56,000 nucleotides of DNA from an uncultured Treponema sp. (GTDB lineage: Bacteria; Spirochaetota; Spirochaetia; Treponematales; Treponemataceae), in contig CAMVHR010000019.1 of the NCBI GenBank assembly GCA_947167345.1, forward strand, positions 1 through 56,000, written 5' to 3'. A program made the position numbers and the translations under genes. Position 1 is the first letter of the stretch. Each line of letters begins with the position of its first letter. Under the pieces are notes generated by a model, which made no database searches, was not told where the DNA came from, and was given only the letters and a program-made list of their open reading frames with translations. Shown here piece after piece: positions 24,836 to 33,312 of the stretch.

Positions 24836-27553
24836 TCAGGGAATATGAATGATTTCCCTAGGCTTGCTTCCATTTGCAGGTCCTACAATGCCCCTTTCTT
24901 CCATTTCTTCAACAAGACGTGCGGCACGATTGTAGCCAATCTTAAGTCTGCGCTGAATGTACGACGCACTTGCTTTTCCTGCCTGAACAACAATGTCCAG
25001 AGCCTTTTCATACAAAGGATCCTCACCACCGTCACTCATAAACGAAATCTGTCCGTCATCATCATCGTCATCATCAGGAACGAAAATTTCATCATCAATA
25101 TATTCAGGCTCGCCCCACTGCTTTACGCTTTCAACAACATTTTCAACTTCCTGATCACTTACAAATGTTCCCTGAATGCGGACAGGGAACGGATCTGTAG
25201 AACTTGCGTAAAGCATGTCACCTTTGCCCAAAAGCTTTTCTGCACCAACCTGATCAATGATAATGCGGCTGTCTGTCTTGCTTGCAACCATAAAGGCGAT
25301 GCGGCTCGGAATATTAGCCTTTATGAGACCGGTAATGACATCAATAGAAGGTCTCTGCGTTGCCAGTACAAGATGAATGCCTACAGCACGGCTCATTGCG
25401 CACAGACGGGCAACTACAGTTTCAAGCTGCTTGCCAGTCGTTGCCATAAGGTCTGCAAACTCATCAATGACAACAATAAGATAAGGCAATTTTTCTGCAG
25501 CAATTCTGCGGTCTACAATGCGCTTGTTGTAAGACGAAATATCCCTTACGCCCATTCCGTCAAGAAGGGCATAGCGGCGTTCCATTTCGCACAGACAATA
25601 CTGCAATGCCTGCATTGCCTTTTTAGGCTCTGTAATGACAGGCGTAAGAAGATGAGGAATATCATTGTACAGTTTCAATTCAACAATCTTAGGGTCTATC
25701 AAAATAAGTTTTACCTGATCAGGACTGCGCTTGTAAAGAATGCTCATAAGCATGCTGTTTACACAGACAGACTTTCCGGCACCTGTTGAACCAGCAATAA
25801 GAAGGTGGGGAGTTTTTACCAAGTCCATAATCTGAGGCTTTCCTTCAATGTCCTTGCCCAAAATTACGGGAACAGCCATCTTTTTCCATTCAGGCAAATC
25901 CTGTTCAATGCATTCCTTGAACGAAACTATCGCACGCTTTGCATTAGGAATTTCTATTCCAACAGCATTCTTGCCAGGTATAGGAGCAACAATGCGGACG
26001 GAACTTGCAGCAAGACGCAGTGCAATATTGTCCTGAAGAGCAACAATTTTACTCAGCTTGACACCAGGAGCGGGAAGCATTTCAAACATGGTTACGACAG
26101 GACCTTTTATGATGCCTGTTATCTCGGCCTTAATTCCAAACTCGTTCAAAGTTTCGGTAAGACTTTCGGAAGCATGTTCCGTCTCTTCATCAATGACCCA
26201 GTAGTGATTGTCTTCATAGGCCGTCAGCAAATCCGTAGAAACAGCATAAGGACCATGAGCACGTTTTTTTTCCGGCAGTGCTATCGGAGTACCATCAGAC
26301 TGAACGGCACGCGGCATGTCAGCATAAGATACGGAATCATCGTGTCCATCAGTTTCCTCCGTTTCATCTGTTTCACTAGACTCTAACGACATTTCAGATT
26401 CATACTCAGCTGATTCTTCAGAGTCTTCTGATTCATCAAAATCTTCATCCAAAGACTCTTCTTCATCTTCAAGAATTTCATCTTCAGATTCATCCTCTAC
26501 ATCTTCCTCGGCAAAAGGCTCTTGTTCAGCAGGTCTTTCTTCATCAACAATCTCATATTCATCATTTTCCGATGCAGGCTCATCATCACTTTCTTCTATA
26601 AATTCTTCTTCTGCATCAAGATCCTTTTCTAATACAGCCGCCTGCAATTCTTCATTGACATCATTTTCCATCTGCTCAAATACTTCATGAACAGAAGGAA
26701 GCTCCATTGTATTCCTTTTAGCAGGCTCATCTTCAACAGGCTCAGCATCAACTCCAGAAGGTTGAACCTCAGAAGGTTCAGATTCCTGGACAGAAGCTGG
26801 ATCTTGTCTATCTTCTTCAAACATGGAATCTACGGCGGCATCAATGCTACGTTCAATTTCCATGTCAATCTCCCGCTCTTCTTCAGACATCGGGGATTCT
26901 TCTGTAGCCACAATTGTTTCGCCAGAAATGCCTTCATTCTGGACACCATTGTTCAAAGCATCTTCCGCCACAACCGTTTCATCCGGCTCAGAATCCTGCC
27001 CTGCGTCAATAGTATGTTTTTCAACCTGACTCTGATTTGAAACTGGCACTACAACGCGAGACTTTTTAAAGAATCTTGCCTTATAGAACAACAGTTTTTC
27101 GACAATAATTTTTTTATATTTTAAAACCTGGGGAACAATATCCTTTTTCAGGGACGAAGTTGAAAGCACCATGGCTACAAGATATTCCATGGCCACAAGA
27201 AGAACGGCTATTGCCATGAGTATTATTATTTTTGTAAATGCAATCGGCCCAATGTCTTCCGCATATACCTTGCGTGCTATGTTTTCTGCAACAGCGAGCG
27301 TAAAAAAAGGAATAAAACTAATTGCAAGGCAGACAATGCGTTGTACAGACCATTTGCCGTCAATGCAGAACCAGGCGGCAACAAAAAAGAATACTGGAAT
27401 TAAAAAACTGCTTATGCCGTAAACATCATACAGCATTCGGCCAACCGCAAAGTCTCCTACAAGACCCGTAACAAGACTGACTGCGACTGACAGAGCAATG
27501 ATAAATAAAAGAGCGGCAACACCCGTCAGTAAGTGTTTTGAATTGAATTTCAT
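24836..27553 (-). CDS. ftsK: DNA translocase FtsK
   Basis: A 905-residue FtsK/SpoIIIE. The start at 27553 has AGGGGT 8 nt upstream; a more distal ATG at 27580 is rejected. Four N-terminal membrane helices (about 6-150) anchor it at the septum. A very acidic linker rich in E, D and S (about 190-410) follows. The motor has Walker A AGSTGAGKS near 595 and VVIDEFADLM Walker B. The C-terminal gamma winged helix (KASASYIQRRLKIGYNRAARLVEEMEERG) recognises KOPS-like polar sequences. It clears chromosomes during division. The GH18 gene follows 42 nt later. Confidence 0.97.
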   Translation of the reverse strand: MKFNSKHLLTGVAALLFIIALSVAVSLVTGLVGDFAVGRMLYDVYGISSFLIPVFFFVAAWFCIDGKWSVQRIVCLAISFIPFFTLAVAENIARKVYAEDIGPIAFTKIIILMAIAVLLVAMEYLVAMVLSTSSLKKDIVPQVLKYKKIIVEKLLFYKARFFKKSRVVVPVSNQSQVEKHTIDAGQDSEPDETVVAEDALNNGVQNEGISGETIVATEESPMSEEEREIDMEIERSIDAAVDSMFEEDRQDPASVQESEPSEVQPSGVDAEPVEDEPAKRNTMELPSVHEVFEQMENDVNEELQAAVLEKDLDAEEEFIEESDDEPASENDEYEIVDEERPAEQEPFAEEDVEDESEDEILEDEEESLDEDFDESEDSEESAEYESEMSLESSETDETEETDGHDDSVSYADMPRAVQSDGTPIALPEKKRAHGPYAVSTDLLTAYEDNHYWVIDEETEHASESLTETLNEFGIKAEITGIIKGPVVTMFEMLPAPGVKLSKIVALQDNIALRLAASSVRIVAPIPGKNAVGIEIPNAKRAIVSFKECIEQDLPEWKKMAVPVILGKDIEGKPQIMDLVKTPHLLIAGSTGAGKSVCVNSMLMSILYKRSPDQVKLILIDPKIVELKLYNDIPHLLTPVITEPKKAMQALQYCLCEMERRYALLDGMGVRDISSYNKRIVDRRIAAEKLPYLIVVIDEFADLMATTGKQLETVVARLCAMSRAVGIHLVLATQRPSIDVITGLIKANIPSRIAFMVASKTDSRIIIDQVGAEKLLGKGDMLYASSTDPFPVRIQGTFVSDQEVENVVESVKQWGEPEYIDDEIFVPDDDDDDDGQISFMSDGGEDPLYEKALDIVVQAGKASASYIQRRLKIGYNRAARLVEEMEERGIVGPANGSKPREIIHIP

Positions 27554-27715
27554 AAATAATACCCCTATACCCGCTCTCATTATCGGATTTTTTTCAATTG
27601 GGGTTCATCATTAATTTTGCATCGCAATTACAGGTGAGTTTAAGGCATACCATGCTCGAAAGCGGAAGCGTGCGGGCAAGCGGAGCCTCGGAAAGCACAT
27701 AGAATCTCCTGAGTC

Positions 27716-27782
27716 TCAGTGTATTTTAGTTTAATATCGTGCTATAATGCATATACCATATGCTTTTTATCTAAAAAAGGAG
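27716..27782 (+). promoter_or_regulatory. Promoter and ribosome-binding site of the AAA-ATPase gene
   Basis: An extended -10 TGCTATAAT (hexamer 27743-27748) lacks a clear -35. AAGGAG at 27777-27782 lies 6 nt before the ATG. The remainder of 27554-27715 holds no gene; 27650-27700 is locally GC-rich (GAAAGCGGAAGCGTGCGGGC) without an explanation. Confidence 0.65.
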
Positions 27783-27788
27783 AACACA

Positions 27789-29345
27789 ATGAAAGCAAGA
27801 ACGCTTCCTATTGGCATACAGGCATTTGAGGAACTGAGGAAAAAAAATTATATCTACATAGACAAGACTTCCTTTATAGAAAAACTTGTAAAACTTGGAA
27901 AGCCCTATTTCCTGAGCCGTCCACGCCGGTTCGGAAAGTCGCTCTTTCTTTCCACGCTCAAAAGCTACTTTGAGGGCAGAAAAGACCTTTTTGAAGGCCT
28001 TGCAATTGCAAAACGCGAAACGGAATGGAAGCAATATCCTGTTTTCTATTTTGACTTCAACATTGGAGACTTTTCTACTGAAGAAAGCTTTCGCAGTTCG
28101 TTGGATAAAAAACTGTCTGATTATGAAAAAAAATACGGTTTTAACGGAGCTAAAACCCTTGCCGACAGGTTCAGCGATGTAATAAAGGCCGCCCACGAAA
28201 AGACAGGCTTGCAGGCAGTCGTCCTGGTAGACGAATACGACAAGCCACTTTTAAGCGCCGTTGGAGACGAAGCTCTTGTAGATGCATTCCGCAAAATCCT
28301 GAAGTCGTTCTATGGAGTGTTGAAAGGCGAGGACGCACACCTTCAGTTCGTTTTCATAACAGGTGTCACGCGCTTTGACAAGGTAAGCATTTTTTCCGAC
28401 CTGAACAACCTCAATGACATTTCGATGAACAGGGAGTTTTCGGCCATTTGCGGAATAACGCAGGAAGAACTGGAAGCGAATTTTGTTCCAGAAATCGAAG
28501 CTATGAGCAAGGACAATGAAATCACGACAGAACAGTGCCTTGCAGAGCTGAAACGCAATTATGACGGCTATCATTTTTCTGAAAACCTGAAAACTGACAT
28601 CTACAATCCGTTCAGCCTGATTAATGCGTTTTTCAACAAATCATTCGGCAGCTATTGGTTTGCAACAGGAACGCCAACTTTCCTTACAAAGATGATTAGG
28701 AACTCGGGCTTCGATTATACTTCGCTTGAATCGGCCATTGAAGTAGGCTCCAGAACCCTAGAGAACTACCGCCTTACTGCAACAGACCCTCTTCCCATGC
28801 TTTATCAGACAGGTTACATCACCATAAAATCGTATGACAGGGAATTTAGAAGCTTTACGCTGGGACTGCCGAACGAAGAAGTAAAATACGGACTGTATGA
28901 AAATCTTGTTCCGCTTTATGCAGGCTACGAGGAAAAAACTGGCAATATTGAAGTACTCAACTTCATAAAGGAACTGCGTGCGGGCAAGGTGGAGGACTTC
29001 ATGCAGAGGATCAACCGCATATTTGCATCTGCTCCAAAGCCGACGAACCAGAAGCAGTACGAGCTCAACTGCCAGGCTTTCGTGTGGCTCATCTTCAAGC
29101 TGATGGGCGAGTTTGTGCAGTGCGAGGTACAGAACGGCAAGGGCAGGAGCGATGCCGTCGTATGGGAAAAAGATGCCATTTACATTTTTGAGTTCAAGAT
29201 GGACGGCACTGCAAAAGATGCTTTGGAACAAATCAACAGCAAGGATTATGCAATAGCCTACGGGGATGACGGCCGCAGAATCGTAAAGATAGGAGTAAAC
29301 TATTCAAGTGCAGCACATCAGCTTACGGAATGGATGATTATATGA
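27789..29345 (+). CDS. AAA-ATPase-like/PD-(D/E)XK nuclease domain protein
   Basis: A 518-residue protein of the very common AAA-ATPase_like plus PDDEXK_9 type. The N-terminal ATPase opens LPIGIQAFEELRKKNYIYIDKT and has a P-loop SRPRRFGKSLFLSTL (about 45-59) and VVLVDEYDKPL as Walker B. The C-terminal nuclease-like domain carries DAVVWEKDAIYIFEFKMDG, with the E-x-K pair, followed by the ALEQINSKDYA helix. The function is unproven; such genes occur in many copies in Treponema and Bacteroidetes and are suspected to be selfish or defence-related. Start chosen from AAGGAG spacing; a 27747 ATG lies upstream of the promoter. Confidence 0.9.
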   Translation: MKARTLPIGIQAFEELRKKNYIYIDKTSFIEKLVKLGKPYFLSRPRRFGKSLFLSTLKSYFEGRKDLFEGLAIAKRETEWKQYPVFYFDFNIGDFSTEESFRSSLDKKLSDYEKKYGFNGAKTLADRFSDVIKAAHEKTGLQAVVLVDEYDKPLLSAVGDEALVDAFRKILKSFYGVLKGEDAHLQFVFITGVTRFDKVSIFSDLNNLNDISMNREFSAICGITQEELEANFVPEIEAMSKDNEITTEQCLAELKRNYDGYHFSENLKTDIYNPFSLINAFFNKSFGSYWFATGTPTFLTKMIRNSGFDYTSLESAIEVGSRTLENYRLTATDPLPMLYQTGYITIKSYDREFRSFTLGLPNEEVKYGLYENLVPLYAGYEEKTGNIEVLNFIKELRAGKVEDFMQRINRIFASAPKPTNQKQYELNCQAFVWLIFKLMGEFVQCEVQNGKGRSDAVVWEKDAIYIFEFKMDGTAKDALEQINSKDYAIAYGDDGRRIVKIGVNYSSAAHQLTEWMII

Positions 29346-29440
29346 AAAGAAACATTTCTGCAATGTGCGTACTTCTTGCATAAAGAGATTGCAAGCAATT
29401 TTTCAACTGCACTGCCACGAAAAAATGCAGAAAAGAAATA

Positions 29441-29494
29441 AAAAGGACGTCAACTTTATTTTTTTTCACTCGAAAAATTAACGTCCTTTTTTTT
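29441..29494. terminator. Bidirectional terminator
   Basis: AAAAGGACGT (29441-29450) pairs with ACGTCCTTTT (29481-29490), with T-runs on both strands. It serves the converging nuclease gene and LRR lipoprotein. 29346-29440 shows no gene. Confidence 0.9.
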
Positions 29495-29577
29495 AAGCCC
29501 ACTTAAATGAAACATTTTTCAGTAGTCTCGCTTAACAGACCTCTTTTGATTTCTATAAGGAAATCTTACAAAGCCAC

Positions 29578-30834
29578 TCAGTCCCTACTGTAGGTAGTGA
29601 CTGGGCTGAACGTACTTGTAATGCAGCTGACATCAATAGTAATACCTGCCGCTGGCGCTGATCCCGTAGCATTCCATGAATTTTCACCTTCAACAGTAAG
29701 GCTTGTCAAATTAGAAGATGAAAATGTATCACTATAAATCTTCTTGACCGAGGCAGGCAATGTAATTGCAACACCTACACCAGAAGCACTACCCAAACTA
29801 TAAAATGCCTCTCCTCCGATTTCCTCTACAGATGCCGGCAATTCAAGGTCACACAGGTTTTCACACCCAGCGAATGCAGAACCATTAATCTTTGTAACGC
29901 TATCAGGAAGTCTTAGCTTCGTAATATACTTGATGCAAACAGTACCTCCAAATGCATTGCCATATATTTCCGTGAGATCTGCACCAGACAAAGTCAACTC
30001 GCACCAAAGCCGTTTTGTTCCATCTGACGTTGAAAATTCCCTCAGATGGTCTATGATGTCATCAAGGTTGTCATTCGTCACCCCTGTAATGGTTATCGGG
30101 TATGGGCTTGTATCAGAGCTGGTGTTTGCAAACTCTGTCGCAAGGAATTGTTCCACCGTGCCGCTAAAGCTTGTTGCAGCAGTCGTAGCACCACACACAG
30201 CGTACAGGGTGATGTCGCTCGTTATGGGAGTTGCAAAGCTGAATGCTGTCGTTGCCGTGGCCGATGTTGCCCAAAAAGAAAATGGTGCAGGTAAAGTTGC
30301 AGAGGAAGGATCTGCTGGCTTTGTCGCCGTATAGCCTGCTGTGACTTTTTGGGTTGTGTACGGAGTTGTTGAGCCAGCATCAGTCTTAAAAGTCACCGTA
30401 TAGAAGTCAAGGCGAGACAGTTTTATGGAAACTTGTTTGGTTATGTTGGCTTCGACATCCACCGATGTCGTTCCCTTTGCGGCTATATTGCCCGAAGCAG
30501 TCTTGCCGTATGCCGTTACGGAGTAGTGACCCACAGGAATGTTTGCAAAGGTAAGGCTTTCGCCCTGTCCGCAGGACTTTGTGCTGGAATAGGATGAAGA
30601 CGATATGGATACCGTAAAGATTACTACATCGGAAACGGCATAGGTAGCCCGCGTTGTGGGCATGCGTACGCACAAAGACGTTGCCGTGCTTTCGGAGCTG
30701 CCGCCGCCTGCACCTCCTGCACAAGAGACAAACAGCATGGAGCCAGCAATCAAGGCAATTACAGTAAAAAGGAAAGCTTTTAAACTATCTTTTGCCCCCC
30801 CCATTTTTAATTTACACTTAAGAAACTTTTCCAT
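29578..30834 (-). CDS. BspA-like leucine-rich-repeat lipoprotein with an InlB-type repeat
   Basis: A 418-residue surface lipoprotein. The start at 30834 has GGAGG 8 nt upstream (that GGAGG overlaps an earlier ATG at 30849). The signal ends LFVSC followed by a Gly/Ser-rich tether. An Ig-like/PEGA-like domain (about 60-140) precedes a Listeria-Bacteroides (InlB) repeat (YTVTFKTDAGSTTPYTTQKVTAG) and two or three LRR_5 units of BspA type (ITKLRLPDSVTKINGSAFAGC, LELPASVEEIGGEAFYSL). Such proteins mediate adhesion. The promoter belongs to the tandem TTCATCCC set. Confidence 0.88.
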   Translation of the reverse strand: MEKFLKCKLKMGGAKDSLKAFLFTVIALIAGSMLFVSCAGGAGGGSSESTATSLCVRMPTTRATYAVSDVVIFTVSISSSSYSSTKSCGQGESLTFANIPVGHYSVTAYGKTASGNIAAKGTTSVDVEANITKQVSIKLSRLDFYTVTFKTDAGSTTPYTTQKVTAGYTATKPADPSSATLPAPFSFWATSATATTAFSFATPITSDITLYAVCGATTAATSFSGTVEQFLATEFANTSSDTSPYPITITGVTNDNLDDIIDHLREFSTSDGTKRLWCELTLSGADLTEIYGNAFGGTVCIKYITKLRLPDSVTKINGSAFAGCENLCDLELPASVEEIGGEAFYSLGSASGVGVAITLPASVKKIYSDTFSSSNLTSLTVEGENSWNATGSAPAAGITIDVSCITSTFSPVTTYSRD

Positions 30835-30920
30835 ACGCACAGCCTCCATTTTTGTTCAATCGCTCTACTTAAAATTCAAGATGCTCTTATATATGCAATT
30901 CTTCCCCAATTTTCGGACAA

Positions 30921-30985
30921 ATTTTAGCACACCTTTTGCAAGCTGTCTACAAAACTGGGATGAATGTCGATTTTTTGGGATGAAC
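30921..30985 (-). promoter_or_regulatory. Tandem TTCATCCC repeats and extended -10 promoter (copy C)
   Basis: Reading the minus strand, TTCATCCC at 30985-30978 and 30965-30958 are exactly 20 bp apart, inside GTTCATCCCAAAAAATCGAC and ATTCATCCCAGTTTTG. An extended -10 GTGCTAAAAT (hexamer 30926-30921) begins 39 bp after the second repeat. The layout is nearly identical to copies at 853 and 54212. Confidence 0.7.
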
Positions 30986-31021
30986 GGCACTAAAAGAAGC
31001 CTCGCCATAGCTAAATTCATC

Positions 31022-31050
31022 TAGACTATAGAAATAAATTGCTGTATACT
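31022..31050 (+). promoter_or_regulatory. rsmI promoter, leaderless arrangement
   Basis: TAGACT (31022-31027), a 17-nt spacer and TATACT (31045-31050) form a sigma-70 promoter. Exactly six bases separate the -10 box from the GTG at 31057, so transcription should begin at or next to the start codon. Confidence 0.55.
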
Positions 31051-31056
31051 AAAAAT

Positions 31057-31776
31057 GTGTCAGAATTATACATTGTTGCAACGCCTATAGGAAATTTGGG
31101 AGACATAACCTTCCGCGCCCTGGAAACATTAAAAAATGTTGATGTAATAGCTGCGGAAGACACCAGACATACGCTTGAACTTCTGACGCACTTTGAAATC
31201 AGAAAGCCGCTCATAAGCTGCCGTGCCCAGAATGAAGAATTTGCATCGGAAAAGATTATAAAAATGCTGGATGAAGGGCAGAAGGTTGCCTATGCAAGCG
31301 ACGCAGGCACGCCGGGAATCAGCGATCCGGGAGCCATTCTTGCAGGACTTGCACGAAAGGCAGGTCACACAGTCATACCTATTCCGGGAGCAAGCGCCTT
31401 TGCAACACTGGCAAGTGTTGCAGGAGCTGGCGGCAAGACATTAATATTTGAGGGTTTTCTGTCACCAAAACCCGGACGGCGCAGAAGCAGGCTAAAGGAA
31501 CTTCTCGCCACAGGAGATGCAGTAATTGTATACGAAAGTCCGTTCAGAATCGTAAAGCTTCTTACGGATATTGCGGAAATAGACAGTGAGCGGAGAGTTG
31601 TTGTCGGCAGAGAACTTACAAAGCTGCACGAAGAAATAACAGACGGAACAGCCCGAGAAGTTCTGGAAGATTATGCTTCAAGACAAAAGGTTTTGGGAGA
31701 GTTTGCAGTCTTTATTTCCGGCTTAAAAAAGAGTAAACTTTCAGATGAAAGTTCCGATAATATTTATGAGAGGTAA
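31057..31776 (+). CDS. rsmI: 16S rRNA 2'-O-ribose C1402 methyltransferase RsmI
   Basis: A 239-residue TIM-like tetrapyrrole-methylase-fold enzyme with all family motifs: LYIVATPIGNLGDIT at the N-terminus, DVIAAEDTRHT, YASDAGTPGISDPG, VIPIPGASA and FEGFLSPKPGRR. It methylates the ribose of C1402 in the 16S rRNA decoding centre. GTG at 31057 (giving MSELYIVATPIGN) is preferred over TTG at 31039, because the family starts right before LYIVATP and because the -10 box sits 6 nt upstream. flgM follows after 3 nt. Confidence 0.95.
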   Translation: MSELYIVATPIGNLGDITFRALETLKNVDVIAAEDTRHTLELLTHFEIRKPLISCRAQNEEFASEKIIKMLDEGQKVAYASDAGTPGISDPGAILAGLARKAGHTVIPIPGASAFATLASVAGAGGKTLIFEGFLSPKPGRRRSRLKELLATGDAVIVYESPFRIVKLLTDIAEIDSERRVVVGRELTKLHEEITDGTAREVLEDYASRQKVLGEFAVFISGLKKSKLSDESSDNIYER

Positions 31777-31779
31777 GGT

Positions 31780-32064
31780 ATGATGATACAAAAGATTTAT
31801 TCTTCAAACACAATCAATCCCTTGCAGAATTCAAAGCCTGTATCTGGAACTAGCTCTGTAAAAAGTTCTGCAGATGAAATCATCATCTCTGATGAAGCAT
31901 TAGAGATGCAAGAGGCAGAAAAATTGGATGCCATCGCAAGAGAAACACCGGATGTTCGAGAAGAGTTAGTTGAGCAGGTCAAACAGAAGATTAAAGATCC
32001 AAATTATTTGAACAATGCAATTGCTTCTGCTGCTGATCAGATTCTCAGAGCTTACGGACTTTAA
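31780..32064 (+). CDS. flgM: Anti-sigma-28 factor FlgM
   Basis: A 94-residue FlgM. It has the disordered N-terminal half with NPLQNSKPV, the ADEIIISDEALEMQ segment and a C-terminal helical half (TPDVREELVEQVKQKIKDPNYLN..AASAADQILRAYGL) that binds sigma-28. FlgM holds back late flagellar and chemotaxis gene transcription until the hook is built and FlgM is exported. It is co-transcribed with rsmI, an arrangement without obvious functional logic. A terminator follows at 32094. Confidence 0.85.
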   Translation: MMIQKIYSSNTINPLQNSKPVSGTSSVKSSADEIIISDEALEMQEAEKLDAIARETPDVREELVEQVKQKIKDPNYLNNAIASAADQILRAYGL

Positions 32065-32093
32065 TGTGTATTAGTATGATTAAATTCTAAAAG

Positions 32094-32125
32094 AAAGGGC
32101 GGAACATTCATTCCGTCCTTTTTTT
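32094..32125 (+). terminator. Intrinsic terminator after flgM
   Basis: AAAGGGCGGAA (32094-32104) pairs with TTCCGTCCTTT across a 6-nt loop, with one G-U pair, followed by a T-run. Confidence 0.9.
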
Positions 32126-32149
32126 GTATATAACGAAAAGGGAGTACTT

Positions 32150-33298
32150 ATGTCTGATTTTATCTTTAAAATCCCCCAGAACATCATTTTGGGATCGTAC
32201 ACAGCAACACGTATAGGCGAATACATCAAGCCATGGGGCACTAAATTCATGCTTATACTGGATCCGACATTACGTCAGGTTTCCACAATAGATAAAATTG
32301 TACAGCCACTTTCCGAACGGAAGATTGATTTCTTTACTTTTGACGACTTGCCAGAGCGTCCCGAATCAAAGACCATAGAAAATGCACTTAAACTTGCCCG
32401 ACAGGCTCACATTTCAGGTCTCATTGCAGTCGGTGGAGCAAAGGCAATAAGCATTGGTCGGGCTGTAGCCGCCCTTTTCAATTCAAAAAAAGATGTATAT
32501 GCCCACATAGAAGACGGCAGCGTTGAAGAGACACCTCTTCCTTTAATCTGCGTTCCAACAACAAACAGAGACACATTTGTTTATACCGACTTGATTCCTG
32601 TAGTAGATTCCAGATCTTCAACAATAAAGCTTTTAAAAGCTCAGAATCCGATTGGCAAAACAATCCTTATAGATCCGAACTTAACACAAACACTTTCAGA
32701 GCACCAGACAATCTGCATGAATGTAGAAGTAATTGCTATTGCCCTTGAAGCATACTTGAGCCAAAAGGCAACATTCTTCAGTGACATGATGGCTGAAAAG
32801 TCATTCCAGCTGATGAAATATGCCATAAAAGGCTCTGACACTCTGGAAGTAACAACTCCACAGGAAATTCTGCTTTCACAAAGCGGATGCATGGCTTCAA
32901 TTGCGGCAACAACTTCTTCTCTCGGTGTTTGCTCGCTCCTTGCCCTTTGTCTGAATTCACGATACAAAATTTCACGTTCACTTACGGCATCACTTTTGCT
33001 TCCGCATATCATTGATGATGCCACAAACTTCCGCAAAGACAAGCTTGCCAAGGCTTCCCGTCTTATCGGTGCAACACAGGTTTCAGATAATGAAACAAAA
33101 GCTTGCGAGGACTTTGCCGAATTCGTGCGTAACCAGCTTGCACTCGCAAACCTGCCTACACGCCTTAAAGATTTAGGAGTTACAATAGAACAGCTTTCAC
33201 TGGCAGCTGAAGATGCAGGAAGTCTGGAGCTCATAAACAGCCTTCCTCGCAGCATGACAACTGACGACTTGTTCAGCATAATCAAACTTGCATACTAA
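32150..33298 (+). CDS. Iron-containing alcohol-dehydrogenase-fold protein lacking catalytic residues
   Basis: A 382-residue protein with the overall plan of group III Fe-ADHs (KIPQNIILGSYTATRIGEYIKPWGTKFMLILD at the start, C-terminal helical domain). By comparison with the family as I recall it, every signature is altered: GGGSxxD is GGAKAIS (about residue 94), the TTAGTGSE loop is TTNRDTFVY, the metal-binding DAxxHAxEAY is EVIAIALEAY (about 192), and the two later metal histidines fall in VCSLLALCL and KISRSLT. A dehydrogenase role is therefore unlikely; a structural, binding or regulatory role is possible. It is followed by the TrmH gene after 14 nt. Confidence 0.8.
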   Translation: MSDFIFKIPQNIILGSYTATRIGEYIKPWGTKFMLILDPTLRQVSTIDKIVQPLSERKIDFFTFDDLPERPESKTIENALKLARQAHISGLIAVGGAKAISIGRAVAALFNSKKDVYAHIEDGSVEETPLPLICVPTTNRDTFVYTDLIPVVDSRSSTIKLLKAQNPIGKTILIDPNLTQTLSEHQTICMNVEVIAIALEAYLSQKATFFSDMMAEKSFQLMKYAIKGSDTLEVTTPQEILLSQSGCMASIAATTSSLGVCSLLALCLNSRYKISRSLTASLLLPHIIDDATNFRKDKLAKASRLIGATQVSDNETKACEDFAEFVRNQLALANLPTRLKDLGVTIEQLSLAAEDAGSLELINSLPRSMTTDDLFSIIKLAY

Positions 33299-33312
33299 CC
33301 ATTTTCTGACAG

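Noticed and set aside
24824..25789. Long plus-strand ORF (321 aa) opposite ftsK
   Set aside because: It is an exact antisense shadow of the conserved FtsK motor; composition is unlike a natural protein and it has no ribosome-binding site.
25805..26386. Second long ORF (193 aa) opposite ftsK
   Set aside because: Antisense shadow of FtsK, with no family resemblance.
27650..27700. GC-rich patch upstream of the AAA-ATPase gene, considered as an RNA gene
   Set aside because: No cloverleaf, no strong stem and no terminator; left as unexplained sequence.
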